Of a stretch of 64,000 bases of DNA, positions 37,801 to 53,100 are shown in pieces. Source of the stretch: Protula sp. h YS-2021 (lineage: Eukaryota; Annelida; Polychaeta; Sabellida; Serpulidae); assembly GCA_949752745.1 (NCBI GenBank), contig OX457034.1, positions 32,531,544 to 32,595,543 of the forward strand, in the 5' to 3' direction. The position numbers and the translations under genes are program-made. Under the pieces are notes generated by a model. That model made no database searches. It was not told the DNA's origin and worked only from the letters and a program-made list of their open reading frames with translations. Every line of letters begins with the position of its first letter. Positions within the stretch are counted from its first letter, which is position 1.

Positions 37801-40800
37801 ATAGATTTGTCTATTTCTTAGTGATTGGATGAATGATCAGATCAGTCCTGGAAAAAACTTCACAATAACTATGTAACTGTTTGATATATTTTTTTAAAGT
37901 AAACCTTTGTAACCATATACATCCTTCATGTTACCAGTTACCAATACAAATATATGTAATGTAAGAAGCTACTAAATTTCAACTTACAATTTAGATGTTT
38001 TCAGCATTTTATTTACAGTAGACTTTGTAAACCTAAATAATTAAAATGTACTTCTATTTCCAGCCGAGTGTGAGATGTGAGAAATAATTCTGGGGTTACG
38101 GTATATACCGCCAACAACTGGAAAAATAAAAATAAATCAAGGGGTAATGTCATTGAATGTGTGATTTGTTTTAAGAACTACAAAAAGATGTATGTATTCC
38201 ATAGGTAAAAATTGTAATTTATTTCTGCATACAAACAATATGTATTTGCACCAATTATCAACTCTAAAGAAATCAGGTATTACACATATACCACCGACAA
38301 AAATGAAAATCCTGTGACTTTCTCAGTGAATTTGTGATATGGTTCAAGAGTTAGAAAGGAATGTATGTATACCTTTAGTAAAATTTGAACTTTATTTCTG
38401 GATACAAGCAATCGGTAGCTTCAACAAGTATCAACAGAAACAAATCACCAGAAAACATTGATGTAAAAATTCAAAGGTCCAGTACATAATACGGCATATC
38501 CTCGTCTCGGACATTTGTCGTTGTCATGTATCTGCGCCGTATGTCGAATTATGCTGACACAGTTGACGCCCCACTCTAGCGCTATTACTCTTATATTTAT
38601 GACTTCCTTAAAATCTAAGCGGTTATTGTTGCAAGATCAAAGATTTCAATTTAGTTCGTTCGTTGCATAGACTGCACATCCTAGCTTTTATTTTAGTGTT
38701 AATGCATGTTTAACTGGCCAGTCGTTAACTGGTCAACCGTCAATGATGGATAATGGATTTACAGACATGTCTTGTTATATTTTCCATGTTGATCAAACCA
38801 ACACAGGTTAAACAAGACCCAAACAGTCTGAGAAATCTGATAGATTCACAGCAGGTTATATACAAATAGTGAAAATGGTTAATTTGGTGGATACGTTAAA
38901 TTTTGAAAGTGGAATATCTTTAAAAGTATTGGCGATAGAGAGACGGGAATTTGACGAGATGATATGGCGAATATGAATTATGTATGATCCAGTAGTGTTT
39001 TTAGGCCATTCTGAGCCCTTTAAATTGCACTTTTACAAAGGCAAAGTTTTCTACAGGCGAGTGTTAAATGAATGGTTTTAAGAACAGCGAGATAGTTTTT
39101 TTATAAATAGATTTGTCTATTTCTTAGTGATTGGATGAATGATCAGATCAGTCCTGGAAAAAACTTCACAATAACTATGTAACTGTTTGATATATTTTTT
39201 TAAAGTAAACCTTTGTAACCATATACATCCTTCATGTTACCAGTTACCAATACAAATATATGTAATGTAAGAAGCTACTAAATTTCAACTTACAATTTAG
39301 ATGTTTTCAGCATTTTATTTACAGTAGACTTTGTAAACCTAAATAATTTAAATGTACTTCTATTTCCAGCCGAGTGTGAGATGTGAGAAATAATTCTGGG
39401 GTTACGGTATATACCGCCAACAACTGGAAAAATAAAAATAAATCAAGGGGTAATGTCATTGAATGTGTGATTTGTTTTAAGAACTACAAAAAGATGTATG
39501 TATTCCATAGGTAAAAATTGTAATTTATTTCTGCATACAAACAATATGTATTTGCACCAATTATCAACTCTAAAGAAATCAGGTATTACACATATACCAC
39601 CGACAAAAATGAAAATCCTGTGACTTTCTCAGTGAATTTGTGATATGGTTCAAGAGTTAGAAAGGAATGTATGTATACCTTTAGTAAAATTTGAACTTTA
39701 TTTCTGGATACAAGCAATCGGTAGCTTCAACAAGTATCAACAGAAACAAATCACCAGAAAACATTGATGTAAAAATTCAAAGGTCCAGTACATAATACGG
39801 CATATCCTCGTCTCGGACATTTGTCGTTGTCATGTATCTGCGCCGTATGTCGAATTATGCTGACACAGTTGACGCCCCACTCTAGCGCTATTACTCTTAT
39901 ATTTATGACTTCCTTAAAATCTAAGCGGTTATTGTTGCAAGATCAAAGATTTCAATTTAGTTCGTTCGTTGCATAGACTGCACATCCTAGCTTTTATTTT
40001 AGTGTTAATGCATGTTTAACTGGCCAGTCGTTAACTGGTCAACCGTCAATGATGGATAATGGATTTACAGACATGTATTGTTATATTTTCCATGTTGATC
40101 AAACCAACACAGGTTAAACAAGACCCAAACAGTCTGAGAAATCTGATAGATTCACAGCAGGTTATATACAAATAGTGAAAATGGTTAATTTGGTGGATAC
40201 GTTAAATTTTGAAAGTGGAATATCTTTAAAAGTATTGGCGATAGAGAGACGGGAATTTGACGAGATGATATGGCGAATATGAATTATGTATGATCCAGTA
40301 GTGTTTTTAGGCCATTCTGAGCCCTTTAAATTGCACTTTTACAAAGCAAAGTTTTCTACAGGCGAGTGTTAAATGAATGGTTTTAAGAACAGCGAGATAG
40401 TTTTTTTATAAATAGATTTGTCTATTTCTTAGTGATTGGATGAATGATCAGATCAGTCCTGGAAAAAACTTCACAATAACTATGTAACTGTTTGATATAT
40501 TTTTTTAAAGTAAACCTTTGTAACCATATACATCCTTCATGTTACCAGTTACCAATACAAATATATGTAATGTAAGAAGCTACTAAATTTCAACTTACAA
40601 TTTAGATGTTTTCAGCATTTTATTTACAGTAGACTTTGTAAACCTAAATAATTAAAATGTACTTCTATTTCCAGCCGAGTGTGAGATGTGAGAAATAATT
40701 CTGGGGTTACGGTATATACCGCCAACAACTGGAAAAATAAAAATAAATCAAGGGGTAATGTCATTGAATGTGTGATTTGTTTTAAGAACTACAAAAAGAT

Positions 40801-43800
40801 GTATGTATTCCATAGGTAAAAATTGTAATTTATTTCTGCATACAAACAATATGTATTTGCACCAATTATCAACTCTAAAGAAATCAGGTATTACACATAT
40901 ACCACCGACAAAAATGAAAATCCTGTGACTTTCTCAGTGAATTTGTGATATGGTTCAAGAGTTAGAAAGGAATGTATGTATACCTTTAGTAAAATTTGAA
41001 CTTTATTTCTGGATACAAGCAATCGGTAGCTTCAACAAGTATCAACAGAAACAAATCACCAGAAAACATTGATGTAAAAATTCAAAGGTCCAGTACATAA
41101 TACGGCATATCCTCGTCTCGGACATTTGTCGTTGTCATGTATCTGCGCCGTATGTCGAATTATGCTGACACAGTTGACGCCCCACTCTAGCGCTATTACT
41201 CTTATATTTATGACTTCCTTAAAATCTAAGCGGTTATTGTTGCAAGATCAAAGATTTCAATTTAGTTCGTTCGTTGCATAGACTGCACATCCTAGCTTTT
41301 ATTTTAGTGTTAATGCATGTTTAACTGGCCAGTCGTTAACTGGTCAACCGTCAATGATGGATAATGGATTTACAGACATGTCTTGTTATATTTTCCATGT
41401 TGATCAAACCAACACAGGTTAAACAAGACCCAAACAGTCTGAGAAATCTGATAGATTCACAGCAGGTTATATACAAATAGTGAAAATGGTTAATTTGGTG
41501 GATACGTTAAATTTTGAAAGTGGAATATCTTTAAAAGTATTGGCGATAGAGAGACGGGAATTTGACGAGATGATATGGCGAATATGAATTATGTATGATC
41601 TAGTAGTGTTTTTAGGCCATTCTGAGCCCTTTAAATTGCACTTTTACAAAGGCAAAGTTTTCTACAGGCGAGTGTTAAATGAATGGTTTTAAGAACAGCG
41701 AGATAGTTTTTTTATAAATAGATTTGTCTATTTCTTAGTGATTGGATGAATGATCAGATCAGTCCTGGAAAAAACTTCACAATAACTATGTAACTGTTTG
41801 ATATATTTTTTTAAAGTAAACCTTTGTAACCATATACATCCTTCATGTTACCAGTTACCAATACAAATATATGTAATGTAAGAAGCTACTAAATTTCAAC
41901 TTACAATTTAGATGTTTTCAGCATTTTATTTACAGTAGACTTTGTAAACCTAAATAATTAAAATGTACTTCTATTTCCAGCCGAGTGTGAGATGTGAGAA
42001 ATAATTCTGGGGTTACGGTATATACCGCCAACAACTGGAAAAATAAAAATAAATCAAGGGGTAATGTCATTGAATGTGTGATTTGTTTTAAGAACTACAA
42101 AAAGATGTATGTATTCCATAGGTAAAAATTGTAATTTATTTCTGCATACAAACAATATGTATTTGCACCAATTATCAACTCTAAAGAAATCAGGTATTAC
42201 ACATATACCACCGACAAAAATGAAAATCCTGTGACTTTCTCAGTGAATTTGTGATATGGTTCAAGAGTTAGAAAGGAATGTATGTATACCTTTAGTAAAA
42301 TTTGAACTTTATTTCTGGATACAAGCAATCGGTAGCTTCAACAAGTATCAACAGAAACAAATCACCAGAAAACATTGATGTAAAAATTCAAAGGTCCAGT
42401 ACATAATACGGCATATCCTCGTCTCGGACATTTGTCGTTGTCATGTATCTGCGCCGTATGTCGAATTATGCTGACACAGTTGACGCCCCACTCTAGCGCT
42501 ATTACTCTTATATTTATGACTTCCTTAAAATCTAAGCGGTTATTGTTGCAAGATCAAAGATTTCAATTTAGTTCGTTCGTTGCATAGACTGCACATCCTA
42601 GCTTTTATTTTAGTGTTAATGCATGTTTAACTGGCCAGTCGTTAACTGGTCAACCGTCAATGATGGATAATGGATTTACAGACATGTCTTGTTATATTTT
42701 CCATGTTGATCAAACCAACACAGGTTAAACAAGACCCAAACAGTCTGAGAAATCTGATAGATTCACAGCAGGTTATATACAAATAGTGAAAATGGTTAAT
42801 TTGGTGAATACGTTAAATTTTGAAAGTGGAATATCTTTAAAAGTATTGGCGATAGAGAGACGGGAATTTGACGAGATGATATGGCGAATATGAATTATGT
42901 ATGATCCAGTAGTGTTTTTAGGCCATTCTGAGCCCTTTAAATTGCACTTTTACAAAGCAAAGTTTTCTACAGGCGAGTGTTAAATGAATGGTTTTAAGAA
43001 CAGCGAGATAGTTTTTTTATAAATAGATTTGTCTATTTCTTAGTGATTGGATGAATGATCAGATCAGTCCTGGAAAAAACTTCACAATAACTATGTAACT
43101 GTTTGATATATTTTTTTAAAGTAAACCTTTGTAACCATATACATCCTTCATGTTACCAGTTACCAATACAAATATATGTAATGTAAGAAGCTACTAAATT
43201 TCAACTTACAATTTAGATGTTTTCAGCATTTTATTTACAGTAGACTTTGTAAACCTAAATAATTAAAATGTACTTCTATTTCCAGCCGAGTGTGAGATGT
43301 GAGAAATAATTCTGGGGTTACGGTATATACCGCCAACAACTGGAAAAATAAAAATAAATCAAGGGGTAATGTCATTGAATGTGTGATTTGTTTTAAGAAC
43401 TACAAAAAGATGTATGTATTCCATAGGTAAAAATTGTAATTTATTTCTGCATACAAACAATATGTATTTGCACCAATTATCAACTCTAAAGAAATCAGGT
43501 ATTACACATATACCACCGACAAAAATGAAAATCCTGTGACTTTCTCAGTGAATTTGTGATATGGTTCAAGAGTTAGAAAGGAATGTATGTATACCTTTAG
43601 TAAAATTTGAACTTTATTTCTGGATACAAGCAATCGGTAGCTTCAACAAGTATCAACAGAAACAAATCACCAGAAAACATTGATGTAAAAATTCAAAGGT
43701 CCAGTACATAATACGGCATATCCTCGTCTCGGACATTTGTCGTTGTCATGTATCTGCGCCGTATGTCGAATTATGCTGACACAGTTGACGCCCCACTCTA

Positions 43801-46800
43801 GCGCTATTACTCTTATATTTATGACTTCCTTAAAATCTAAGCGGTTATTGTTGCAAGATCAAAGATTTCAATTTAGTTCGTTCGTTGCATAGACTGCACA
43901 TCCTAGCTTTTATTTTAGTGTTAATGCATGTTTAACTGGCCAGTCGTTAACTGGTCAACCGTCAATGATGGATAATGGATTTACAGACATGTCTTGTTAT
44001 ATTTTCCATGTTGATCAAACCAACACAGGTTAAACAAGACCCAAACAGTCTGACAAATCTGATAGATTCACAGCAGGTTATATACAAATAGTGAAAATGG
44101 TTAATATGGTGGATACGTTAAATTTTGAAAGTGGAATATCTTTAAAAGTATTGGCGATAGAGAGACGGGAATTTGACGAGATGATATGGCGAATATGAAT
44201 TATGTATGATCCAGTAGTGTTTTTAGGCCATTCTGAGCCCTTTAAATTGCACTTTTACAAAGGCAAAGTTTTCTACAGGCGAGTGTTAAATGAATGGTTT
44301 TAAGAACAGCGAGATAGTTTTTTTATAAATAGATTTGTCTATTTCTTAGTGATTGGATGAATGATCAGATCAGTCCTGGAAAAAACTTCACAATAACTAT
44401 GTAACTGTTTGATATATTTTTTTAAAGTAAACCTTTGTAACCATATACATCCTTCATGTTACCAGTTACCAATACAAATATATGTAATGTAAGAAGCTAC
44501 TAAATTTCAACTTACAATTTAGATGTTTTCAGCATTTTATTTACAGTAGACTTTGTAAACCTAAATAATTAAAATGTACTTCTATTTCCAGCCGAGTGTG
44601 AGATGTGAGAAATAATTCTGGGGTTACGGTATATACCGCCAACAACTGGAAAAATAAAAATAAATCAAGGGGTAATGTCATTGAATGTGTGATTTGTTTT
44701 AAGAACTACAAAAAGATGTATGTATTCCATAGGTAAAAATTGTAATTTATTTCTGCATACAAACAATATGTATTTGCACCAATTATCAACTCTAAAGAAA
44801 TCAGGTATTACACATATACCACCGACAAAAATGAAAATCCTGTGACTTTCTCAGTGAATTTGTGATATGGTTCAAGAGTTAGAAAGGAATGTATGTATAC
44901 CTTTAGTAAAATTTGAACTTTATTTCTGGATACAAGCAATCGGTAGCTTCAACAAGTATCAACAGAAACAAATCACCAGAAAACATTGATGTAAAAATTC
45001 AAAGGTCCAGTACATAATACGGCATATCCTCGTCTCGGACATTTGTCGTTGTCATGTATCTGCGCCGTATGTCGAATTATGCTGACACAGTTGACGCCCC
45101 ACTCTAGCGCTATTACTCTTATATTTATGACTTCCTTAAAATCTAAGCGGTTATTGTTGCAAGATCAAAGATTTCAATTTAGTTCGTTCGTTGCATAGAC
45201 TGCACATCCTAGCTTTTATTTTAGTGTTAATGCATGTTTAACTGGCCAGTCGTTAACTGGTCAACCGTCAATGATGGATAATGGATTTACAGACATGTCT
45301 TGTTATATTTTCCATGTTGATCAAACCAACACAGGTTAAACAAGACCCAAACAGTCTGAGAAATCTGATAGATTCACAGCAGGTTATATACAAATAGTGA
45401 AAATGGTTAATTTGGTGGATACGTTAAATTTTGAAAGTGGAATATCTTTAAAAGTATTGGCGATAGAGAGACGGGAATTTGACGAGATGATATGGCGAAT
45501 ATGAATTATGTATGATCCAGTAGTGTTTTTAGGCCATTCTGAGCCCTTTAAATTGCACTTTTACAAAGGCAAAGTTTTCTACAGGCGAGTGTTAAATGAA
45601 TGGTTTTAAGAACAGCGAGATAGTTTTTTTATAAATAGATTTGTCTATTTCTTAGTGATTGGATGAATGATCAGATCAGTCCTGGAAAAAACTTCACAAT
45701 AACTATGTAACTGTTTGATATATTTTTTTAAAGTAAACCTTTGTAACCATATACATCCTTCATGTTACCAGTTACCAATACAAATATATGTAATGTAAGA
45801 AGCTACTAAATTTCAACTTACAATTTAGATGTTTTCAGCATTTTATTTACAGTAGACTTTGTAAACCTAAATAATTAAAATGTACTTCTATTTCCAGCCG
45901 AGTGTGAGATGTGAGAAATAATTCTGGGGTTACGGTATATACCGCCAACAACTGGAAAAATAAAAATAAATCAAGGGGTAATGTCATTGAATGTGTGATT
46001 TGTTTTAAGAACTACAAAAAGATGTATGTATTCCATAGGTAAAAATTGTAATTTATTTCTGCATACAAACAATATGTATTTGCACCAATTATCAACTCTA
46101 AAGAAATCAGGTATTACACATATACCACCGACAAAAATGAAAATCCTGTGACTTTCTCAGTGAATTTGTGATATGGTTCAAGAGTTAGAAAGGAATGTAT
46201 GTATACCTTTAGTAAAATTTGAACTTTATTTCTGGATACAAGCAATCGGTAGCTTCAACAAGTATCAACAGAAACAAATCACCAGAAAACATTGATGTAA
46301 AAATTCAAAGGTCCAGTACATAATACGGCATATCCTCGTCTCGGACATTTGTCGTTGTCATGTATCTGCGCCGTATGTCGAATTATGCTGACACAGTTGA
46401 CGCCCCACTCTAGCGCTATTACTCTTATATTTATGACTTCCTTAAAATCTAAGCGGTTATTGTTGCAAGATCAAAGATTTCAATTTAGTTCGTTCGTTGC
46501 ATAGACTGCACATCCTAGCTTTTATTTTAGTGTTAATGCATGTTTAACTGGCCAGTCGTTAACTGGTCAACCGTCAATGATGGATAATGGATTTACAGAC
46601 ATGTCTTGTTATATTTTCCATGTTGATCAAACCAACACAGGTTAAACAAGACCCAAACAGTCTGAGAAATCTGATAGATTCACAGCAGGTTATATACAAA
46701 TAGTGAAAATGGTTAATTTGGTGGATACGTTAAATTTTGAAAGTGGAATATCTTTAAAAGTATTGGCGATAGAGAGACGGGAATTTGACGAGATGATATG

Positions 46801-49800
46801 GCGAATATGAATTATGTATGATCCAGTAGTGTTTTTAGGCCATTCTGAGCCCTTTAAATTGCACTTTTACAAAGGCAAAGTTTTCTACAGGCGAGTGTTA
46901 AATGAATGGTTTTAAGAACAGCGAGATAGTTTTTTTATAAATAGATTTGTCTATTTCTTAGTGATTGGATGAATGATCAGATCAGTCCTGGAAAAAACTT
47001 CACAATAACTATGTAACTGTTTGATATATTTTTTTAAAGTAAACCTTTGTAACCATATACATCCTTCATGTTACCAGTTACCAATACAAATATATGTAAT
47101 GTAAGAAGCTACTAAATTTCAACTTACAATTTAGATGTTTTCAGCATTTTATTTACAGTAGACTTTGTAAACCTAAATAATTAAAATGTACTTCTATTTC
47201 CAGCCGAGTGTGAGATGTGAGAAATAATTCTGGGGTTACGGTATATACCGCCAACAACTGGAAAAATAAAAATAAATCAAGGGGTAATGTCATTGAATGT
47301 GTGATTTGTTTTAAGAACTACAAAAAGATGTATGTATTCCATAGGTAAAAATTGTAATTTATTTCTGCATACAAACAATATGTATTTGCACCAATTATCA
47401 ACTCTAAAGAAATCAGGTATTACACATATACCACCGACAAAAATGAAAATCCTGTGACTTTCTCAGTGAATTTGTGATATGGTTCAAGAGTTAGAAAGGA
47501 ATGTATGTATACCTTTAGTAAAATTTGAACTTTATTTCTGGATACAAGCAATCGGTAGCTTCAACAAGTATCAACAGAAACAAATCACCAGAAAACATTG
47601 ATGTAAAAATTCAAAGGTCCAGTACATAATACGGCATATCCTCGTCTCGGACATTTGTCGTTGTCATGTATCTGCGCCGTATGTCGAATTATGCTGACAC
47701 AGTTGACGCCCCACTCTAGCGCTATTACTCTTATATTTATGACTTCCTTAAAATCTAAGCGGTTATTGTTGCAAGATCAAAGATTTCAATTTAGTTCGTT
47801 CGTTGCATAGACTGCACATCCTAGCTTTTATTTTAGTGTTAATGCATGTTTAACTGGCCAGTCGTTAACTGGTCAACCGTCAATGATGGATAATGGATTT
47901 ACAGACATGTCTTGTTATATTTTCCATGTTGATCAAACCAACACAGGTTAAACAAGACCCAAACAGTCTGAGAAATCTGATAGATTCACAGCAGGTTATA
48001 TACAAATAGTGAAAATGGTTAATTTGGTGGATACGTTAAATTTTGAAAGTGGAATATCTTTAAAAGTATTGGCGATAGAGAGACGGGAATTTGACGAGAT
48101 GATATGGCGAATATGAATTATGTATGATCCAGTAGTGTTTTTAGGCCATTCTGAGCCCTTTAAATTGCACTTTTACAAAGGCAAAGTTTTCTACAGGCGA
48201 GTGTTAAATGAATGGTTTTAAGAACAGCGAGATAGTTTTTTTATAAATAGATTTGTCTATTTCTTAGTGATTGGATGAATGATCAGATCAGTCCTGGAAA
48301 AAACTTCACAATAACTATGTAACTGTTTGATATATTTTTTTAAAGTAAACCTTTGTAACCATATACATCCTTCATGTTACCAGTTACCAATACAAATATA
48401 TGTAATGTAAGAAGCTACTAAATTTCAACTTACAATTTAGATGTTTTCAGCATTTTATTTACAGTAGACTTTGTAAACCTAAATAATTAAAATGTACTTC
48501 TATTTCCAGCCGAGTGTGAGATGTGAGAAATAATTCTGGGGTTACGGTATATACCGCCAACAACTGGAAAAATAAAAATAAATCAAGGGGTAATGTCATT
48601 GAATGTGTGATTTGTTTTAAGAACTACAAAAAGATGTATGTATTCCATAGGTAAAAATTGTAATTTATTTCTGCATACAAACAATATGTATTTGCACCAA
48701 TTATCAACTCTAAAGAAATCAGGTATTACACATATACCACCGACAAAAATGAAAATCCTGTGACTTTCTCAGTGAATTTGTGATATGGTTCAAGAGTTAG
48801 AAAGGAATGTATGTATACCTTTAGTAAAATTTGAACTTTATTTCTGGATACAAGCAATCGGTAGCTTCAACAAGTATCAACAGAAACAAATCACCAGAAA
48901 ACATTGATGTAAAAATTCAAAGGTCCAGTACATAATACGGCATATCCTCGTCTCGGACATTTGTCGTTGTCATGTATCTGCGCCGTATGTCGAATTATGC
49001 TGACACAGTTGACGCCCCACTCTAGCGCTATTACTCTTATATTTATGACTTCCTTAAAATCTAAGCGGTTATTGTTGCAAGATCAAAGATTTCAATTTAG
49101 TTCGTTCGTTGCATAGACTGCACATCCTAGCTTTTATTTTAGTGTTAATGCATGTTTAACTGGCCAGTCGTTAACTGGTCAACCGTCAATGATGGATAAT
49201 GGATTTACAGACATGTCTTGTTATATTTTCCATGTTGATCAAACCAACACAGGTTAAACAAGACCCAAACAGTCTGAGAAATCTGATAGATTCACAGCAG
49301 GTTATATACAAATAGTGAAAATGGTTAATTTGGTGGATACGTTAAATTTTGAAAGTGGAATATCTTTAAAAGTATTGGCGATAGAGAGACGGGAATTTGA
49401 CGAGATGATATGGCGAATATGAATTATGTATGATCCAGTAGTGTTTTTAGGCCATTCTGAGCCCTTTAAATTGCACTTTTACAAAGGCAAAGTTTTCTAC
49501 AGGCGAGTGTTAAATGAATGGTTTTAAGAACAGCGAGATAGTTTTTTTATAAATAGATTTGTCTATTTCTTAGTGATTGGATGAATGATCAGATCAGTCC
49601 TGGAAAAAACTTCACAATAACTATGTAACTGTTTGATATATTTTTTTAAAGTAAACCTTTGTAACCATATACATCCTTCATGTTACCAGTTACCAATACA
49701 AATATATGTAATGTAAGAAGCTACTAAATTTCAACTTACAATTTAGATGTTTTCAGCATTTTATTTACAGTAGACTTTGTAAACCTAAATAATTAAAATG

Positions 49801-50106
49801 TACTTCTATTTCCAGCCGAGTGTGAGATGTGAGAAATAATTCTGGGGTTACGGTATATACCGCCAACAACTGGAAAAATAAAAATAAATCAAGGGGTAAT
49901 GTCATTGAATGTGTGATTTGTTTTAAGAACTACAAAAAGATGTATGTATTCCATAGGTAAAAATTGTAATTTATTTCTGCATACAAACAATATGTATTTG
50001 CATCAATTATCAACTCTAAAGAAATCAGGTATTACACATATACCACCGACAAAAATGAAAATCCTGTGACTTTCTCAGTGAATTTGTGATATGGTTCAAG
50101 AGTTAG
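31825..50106. repeat. Homogeneous 14-unit subfamily with GAGATGATA
   Basis: All 14 complete units from 31825 to 48801 carry GAGATGATA. This variant is a minority in block 1 (4 of 22 complete units) and absent from units 50107 onward. Within the block there are scattered private changes: ACAAAGCAAAG in 39661 and 42272, GATCTAGTAG in 40966, GGTGAATACG in 42272, and TCTGACAAATC with TTAATATGG in 43577. The uniformity points to recent amplification or conversion of this stretch. Confidence 0.85.
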
Positions 50107-53100
50107 AAAGGAATGTATGTATACCTTTAGTAAAATTTGAACTTTATTTCTGGATACAAGCAATCGGTAGCTTCAACAAGTATCAACAGAAACAAATCAC
50201 CAGAAAACATTGATGTAAAAATTCAAAGGTCCAGTACATAATACGGCATATCCTCGTCTCGGACATTTGTCGTTGTCATGTATCTGCGCCGTATGTCGAA
50301 TTATGCTGACACAGTTGACGCCCCACTCTAGCGCTATTACTCTTATATTTATGACTTCCTTAAAATCTAAGCGGTTATTGTTGCAAGATCAAAGATTTCA
50401 ATTTAGTTCGTTCGTTGCATAGACTGCACATCCTAGCTTTTATTTTAGTGTTAATGCATGTTTAACTGGCCAGTCGTTAACTGGTCAACCGTCAATGATG
50501 GATAATGGATTTACAGACATGTCTTGTTATATTTTCCATGTTGATCAAACCAACACAGGTTAAACAAGACCCAAACAGTCTGAGAAATCTGATAGATTCA
50601 CAGCAGGTTATATACAAATAGTGAAAATGGTTAATTTGGTGGATACGTTAAATTTTGAAAGTGGAATATCTTTAAAAGTATTGGTGATAGAGAGACGGGA
50701 ATTTGACGAGGTGATATGACGAATATGAATTATGTATGATCCAGTAGTGTTTTTAGGCCATTCTGAGCCCTTTAAATTGCACTTTTACAAAGGCAAAGTT
50801 TTCTACAGGCGAGTGTTAAATGAATGGTTTTAAGAACAGCGAGATAGTTTTTTTATAAATAGATTTGTCTATTTCTTAGTGATTGGATGAATGATCAGAT
50901 CAGTCCTGGAAAAAACTTCACAATAACTATGTAACTGTTTGATATATTTTTTTAAAGTAAACCTTTGTAACCATATACATCCTTCATGTTACCAGTTACC
51001 AATACAAATATATGTAATGTAAGAAGCTACTAAATTTCAACTTACAATTTAGATGTTTTCAGCATTTTATTTACAGTAGACTTTGTAAACCTAAATAATT
51101 AAAATGTACTTCTATTTCCAGCCGAGTGTGAGATGTGAGAAATAATTCTGGGGTTACGGTATATACCGCCAACAACTGGAAAAATAAAAATAAATCAAGG
51201 GGTAATGTCATTGAATGTGTGATTTGTTTTAAGAACTACAAAAAGATGTATGTATTCCATAGGTAAAAATTGTAATTTATTTCTGCATACAAACAATATG
51301 TATTTGCACCAATTATCAACTCTAAAGAAATCAGGTATTACACATATACCACCGACAAAAATGAAAATCCTGTGACTTTCTCAGTGAATTTGTGATATGG
51401 TTCAAGAGTTAGAAAGGAATGTATGTATACCTTTAGTAAAATTTGAACTTTATTTCTGGATACAAGCAATCGGTAGCTTCAACAAGTATCAACAGAAACA
51501 AATCACCAGAAAACATTGATGTAAAAATTCAAAGTCCAGTACATAATACGGTATATCCTCGTCTCGGACATTTGTCGTTGTCATGTATCTGCGCCGTATG
51601 TCGAATTATGCTGACACAGTTGACGCCCCACTCTAGCGCTATTACTCTTATATTTATGACTTCCTTAAAATCTAAGCGGTTATTGTTGCAAGATCAAAGA
51701 TTTCAATTTAGTTCGTTCGTTGCATAGACTGCACATCCTAGCTTTTATTTTAGTGTTAATGCATGTTTAACTGGCCAGTCGTTAACTGGTCAACCGTCAA
51801 TGATGGATAATGGATTTACAGACATGTCTTGTTATATTTTCCATGTTGATCAAACCAACACAGGTTAAACAAGACCCAAACAGTCTGAGAAATCTGATAG
51901 ATTCACAGCAGGTTATATACAAATAGTGAAAATGGTTAATTTGGTGGATACGTTAAATTTTGAAAGTGGAATATCTTTAAAAGTATTGGCGATAGAGAGA
52001 CGGGAATTTGACGAGGTGATATGGCGAATATGAATTATGTATGATCCAGTAGTGTTTTTAGGCCATTCTGAGCCCTTTAAATTGCACTTTTACAAAGGCA
52101 AAGTTTTCTACAGGCGAGTGTTACATGAATGGTTTTAAGAACAGCGAGATAGTTTTTTTATAAATAGATTTGTCTATTTCTTAGTGATTGGATGAATGAT
52201 CAGATCAGTCCTGGAAAAAACTTCACAATAACTATGTAACTGTTTGATATATTTTTTTAAAGTAAACCTTTGTAACCATATACATCCTTCATGTTACCAG
52301 TTACCAATACAAATATATGTAATGTAAGAAGCTACTAAATTTCAACTTACAATTTAGATGTTTTCAGCATTTTATTTACAGTAGACTTTGTAAACCTAAA
52401 TAATTAAAATGTACTTCTATTTCCAGCCGAGTGTGAGATGTGAGAAATAATTCTGGGGTTACGGTATATACCGCCAACAACTGGAAAAATAAAAATAAAT
52501 CAAGGGGTAATGTCATTGAATGTGTGATTTGTTTTAAGAACTACAAAAAGATGTATGTATTCCATAGGTAAAAATTGTAATTTATTTCTGCATACAAACA
52601 ATATGTATTTGCACCAATTATCAACTCTAAAGAAATCAGGTATTACACATATACCACCGACAAAAATGAAAATCCTGTGACTTTCTCAGTGAATTTGTGA
52701 TATGGTTCAAGAGTTAGAAAGGAATGTATGTATACCTTTAGTAAAATTTGAACTTTATTTCTGGATACAAGCAATCGGTAGCTTCAACAAGTATCAACAG
52801 AAACAAATCACCAGAAAACATTGATGTAAAAATTCAAAGGTCCAGTACATAATACGGCATATCCTCGTCTCGGACATTTGTCGTTGTCATGTATCTGCGC
52901 CGTATGTCGAATTATGCTGACACAGTTGACGCCCCACTCTAGCGCTATTACTCTTATATTTATGACTTCCTTAAAATCTAAGCGGTTATTGTTGCAAGAT
53001 CAAATATTTCAATTTAGTTCGTTCGTTGCATAGACTGCACATCCTAGCTTTTATTTTAGTGTTAATGCATGTTTAACTGGCCAGTCGTTAACTGGTCAAC

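Noticed and set aside
51443..51727. 94-codon plus-strand open frame
   Set aside because: Exists in a single unit because one G is missing at about 51533; it is closed in the neighbouring units.
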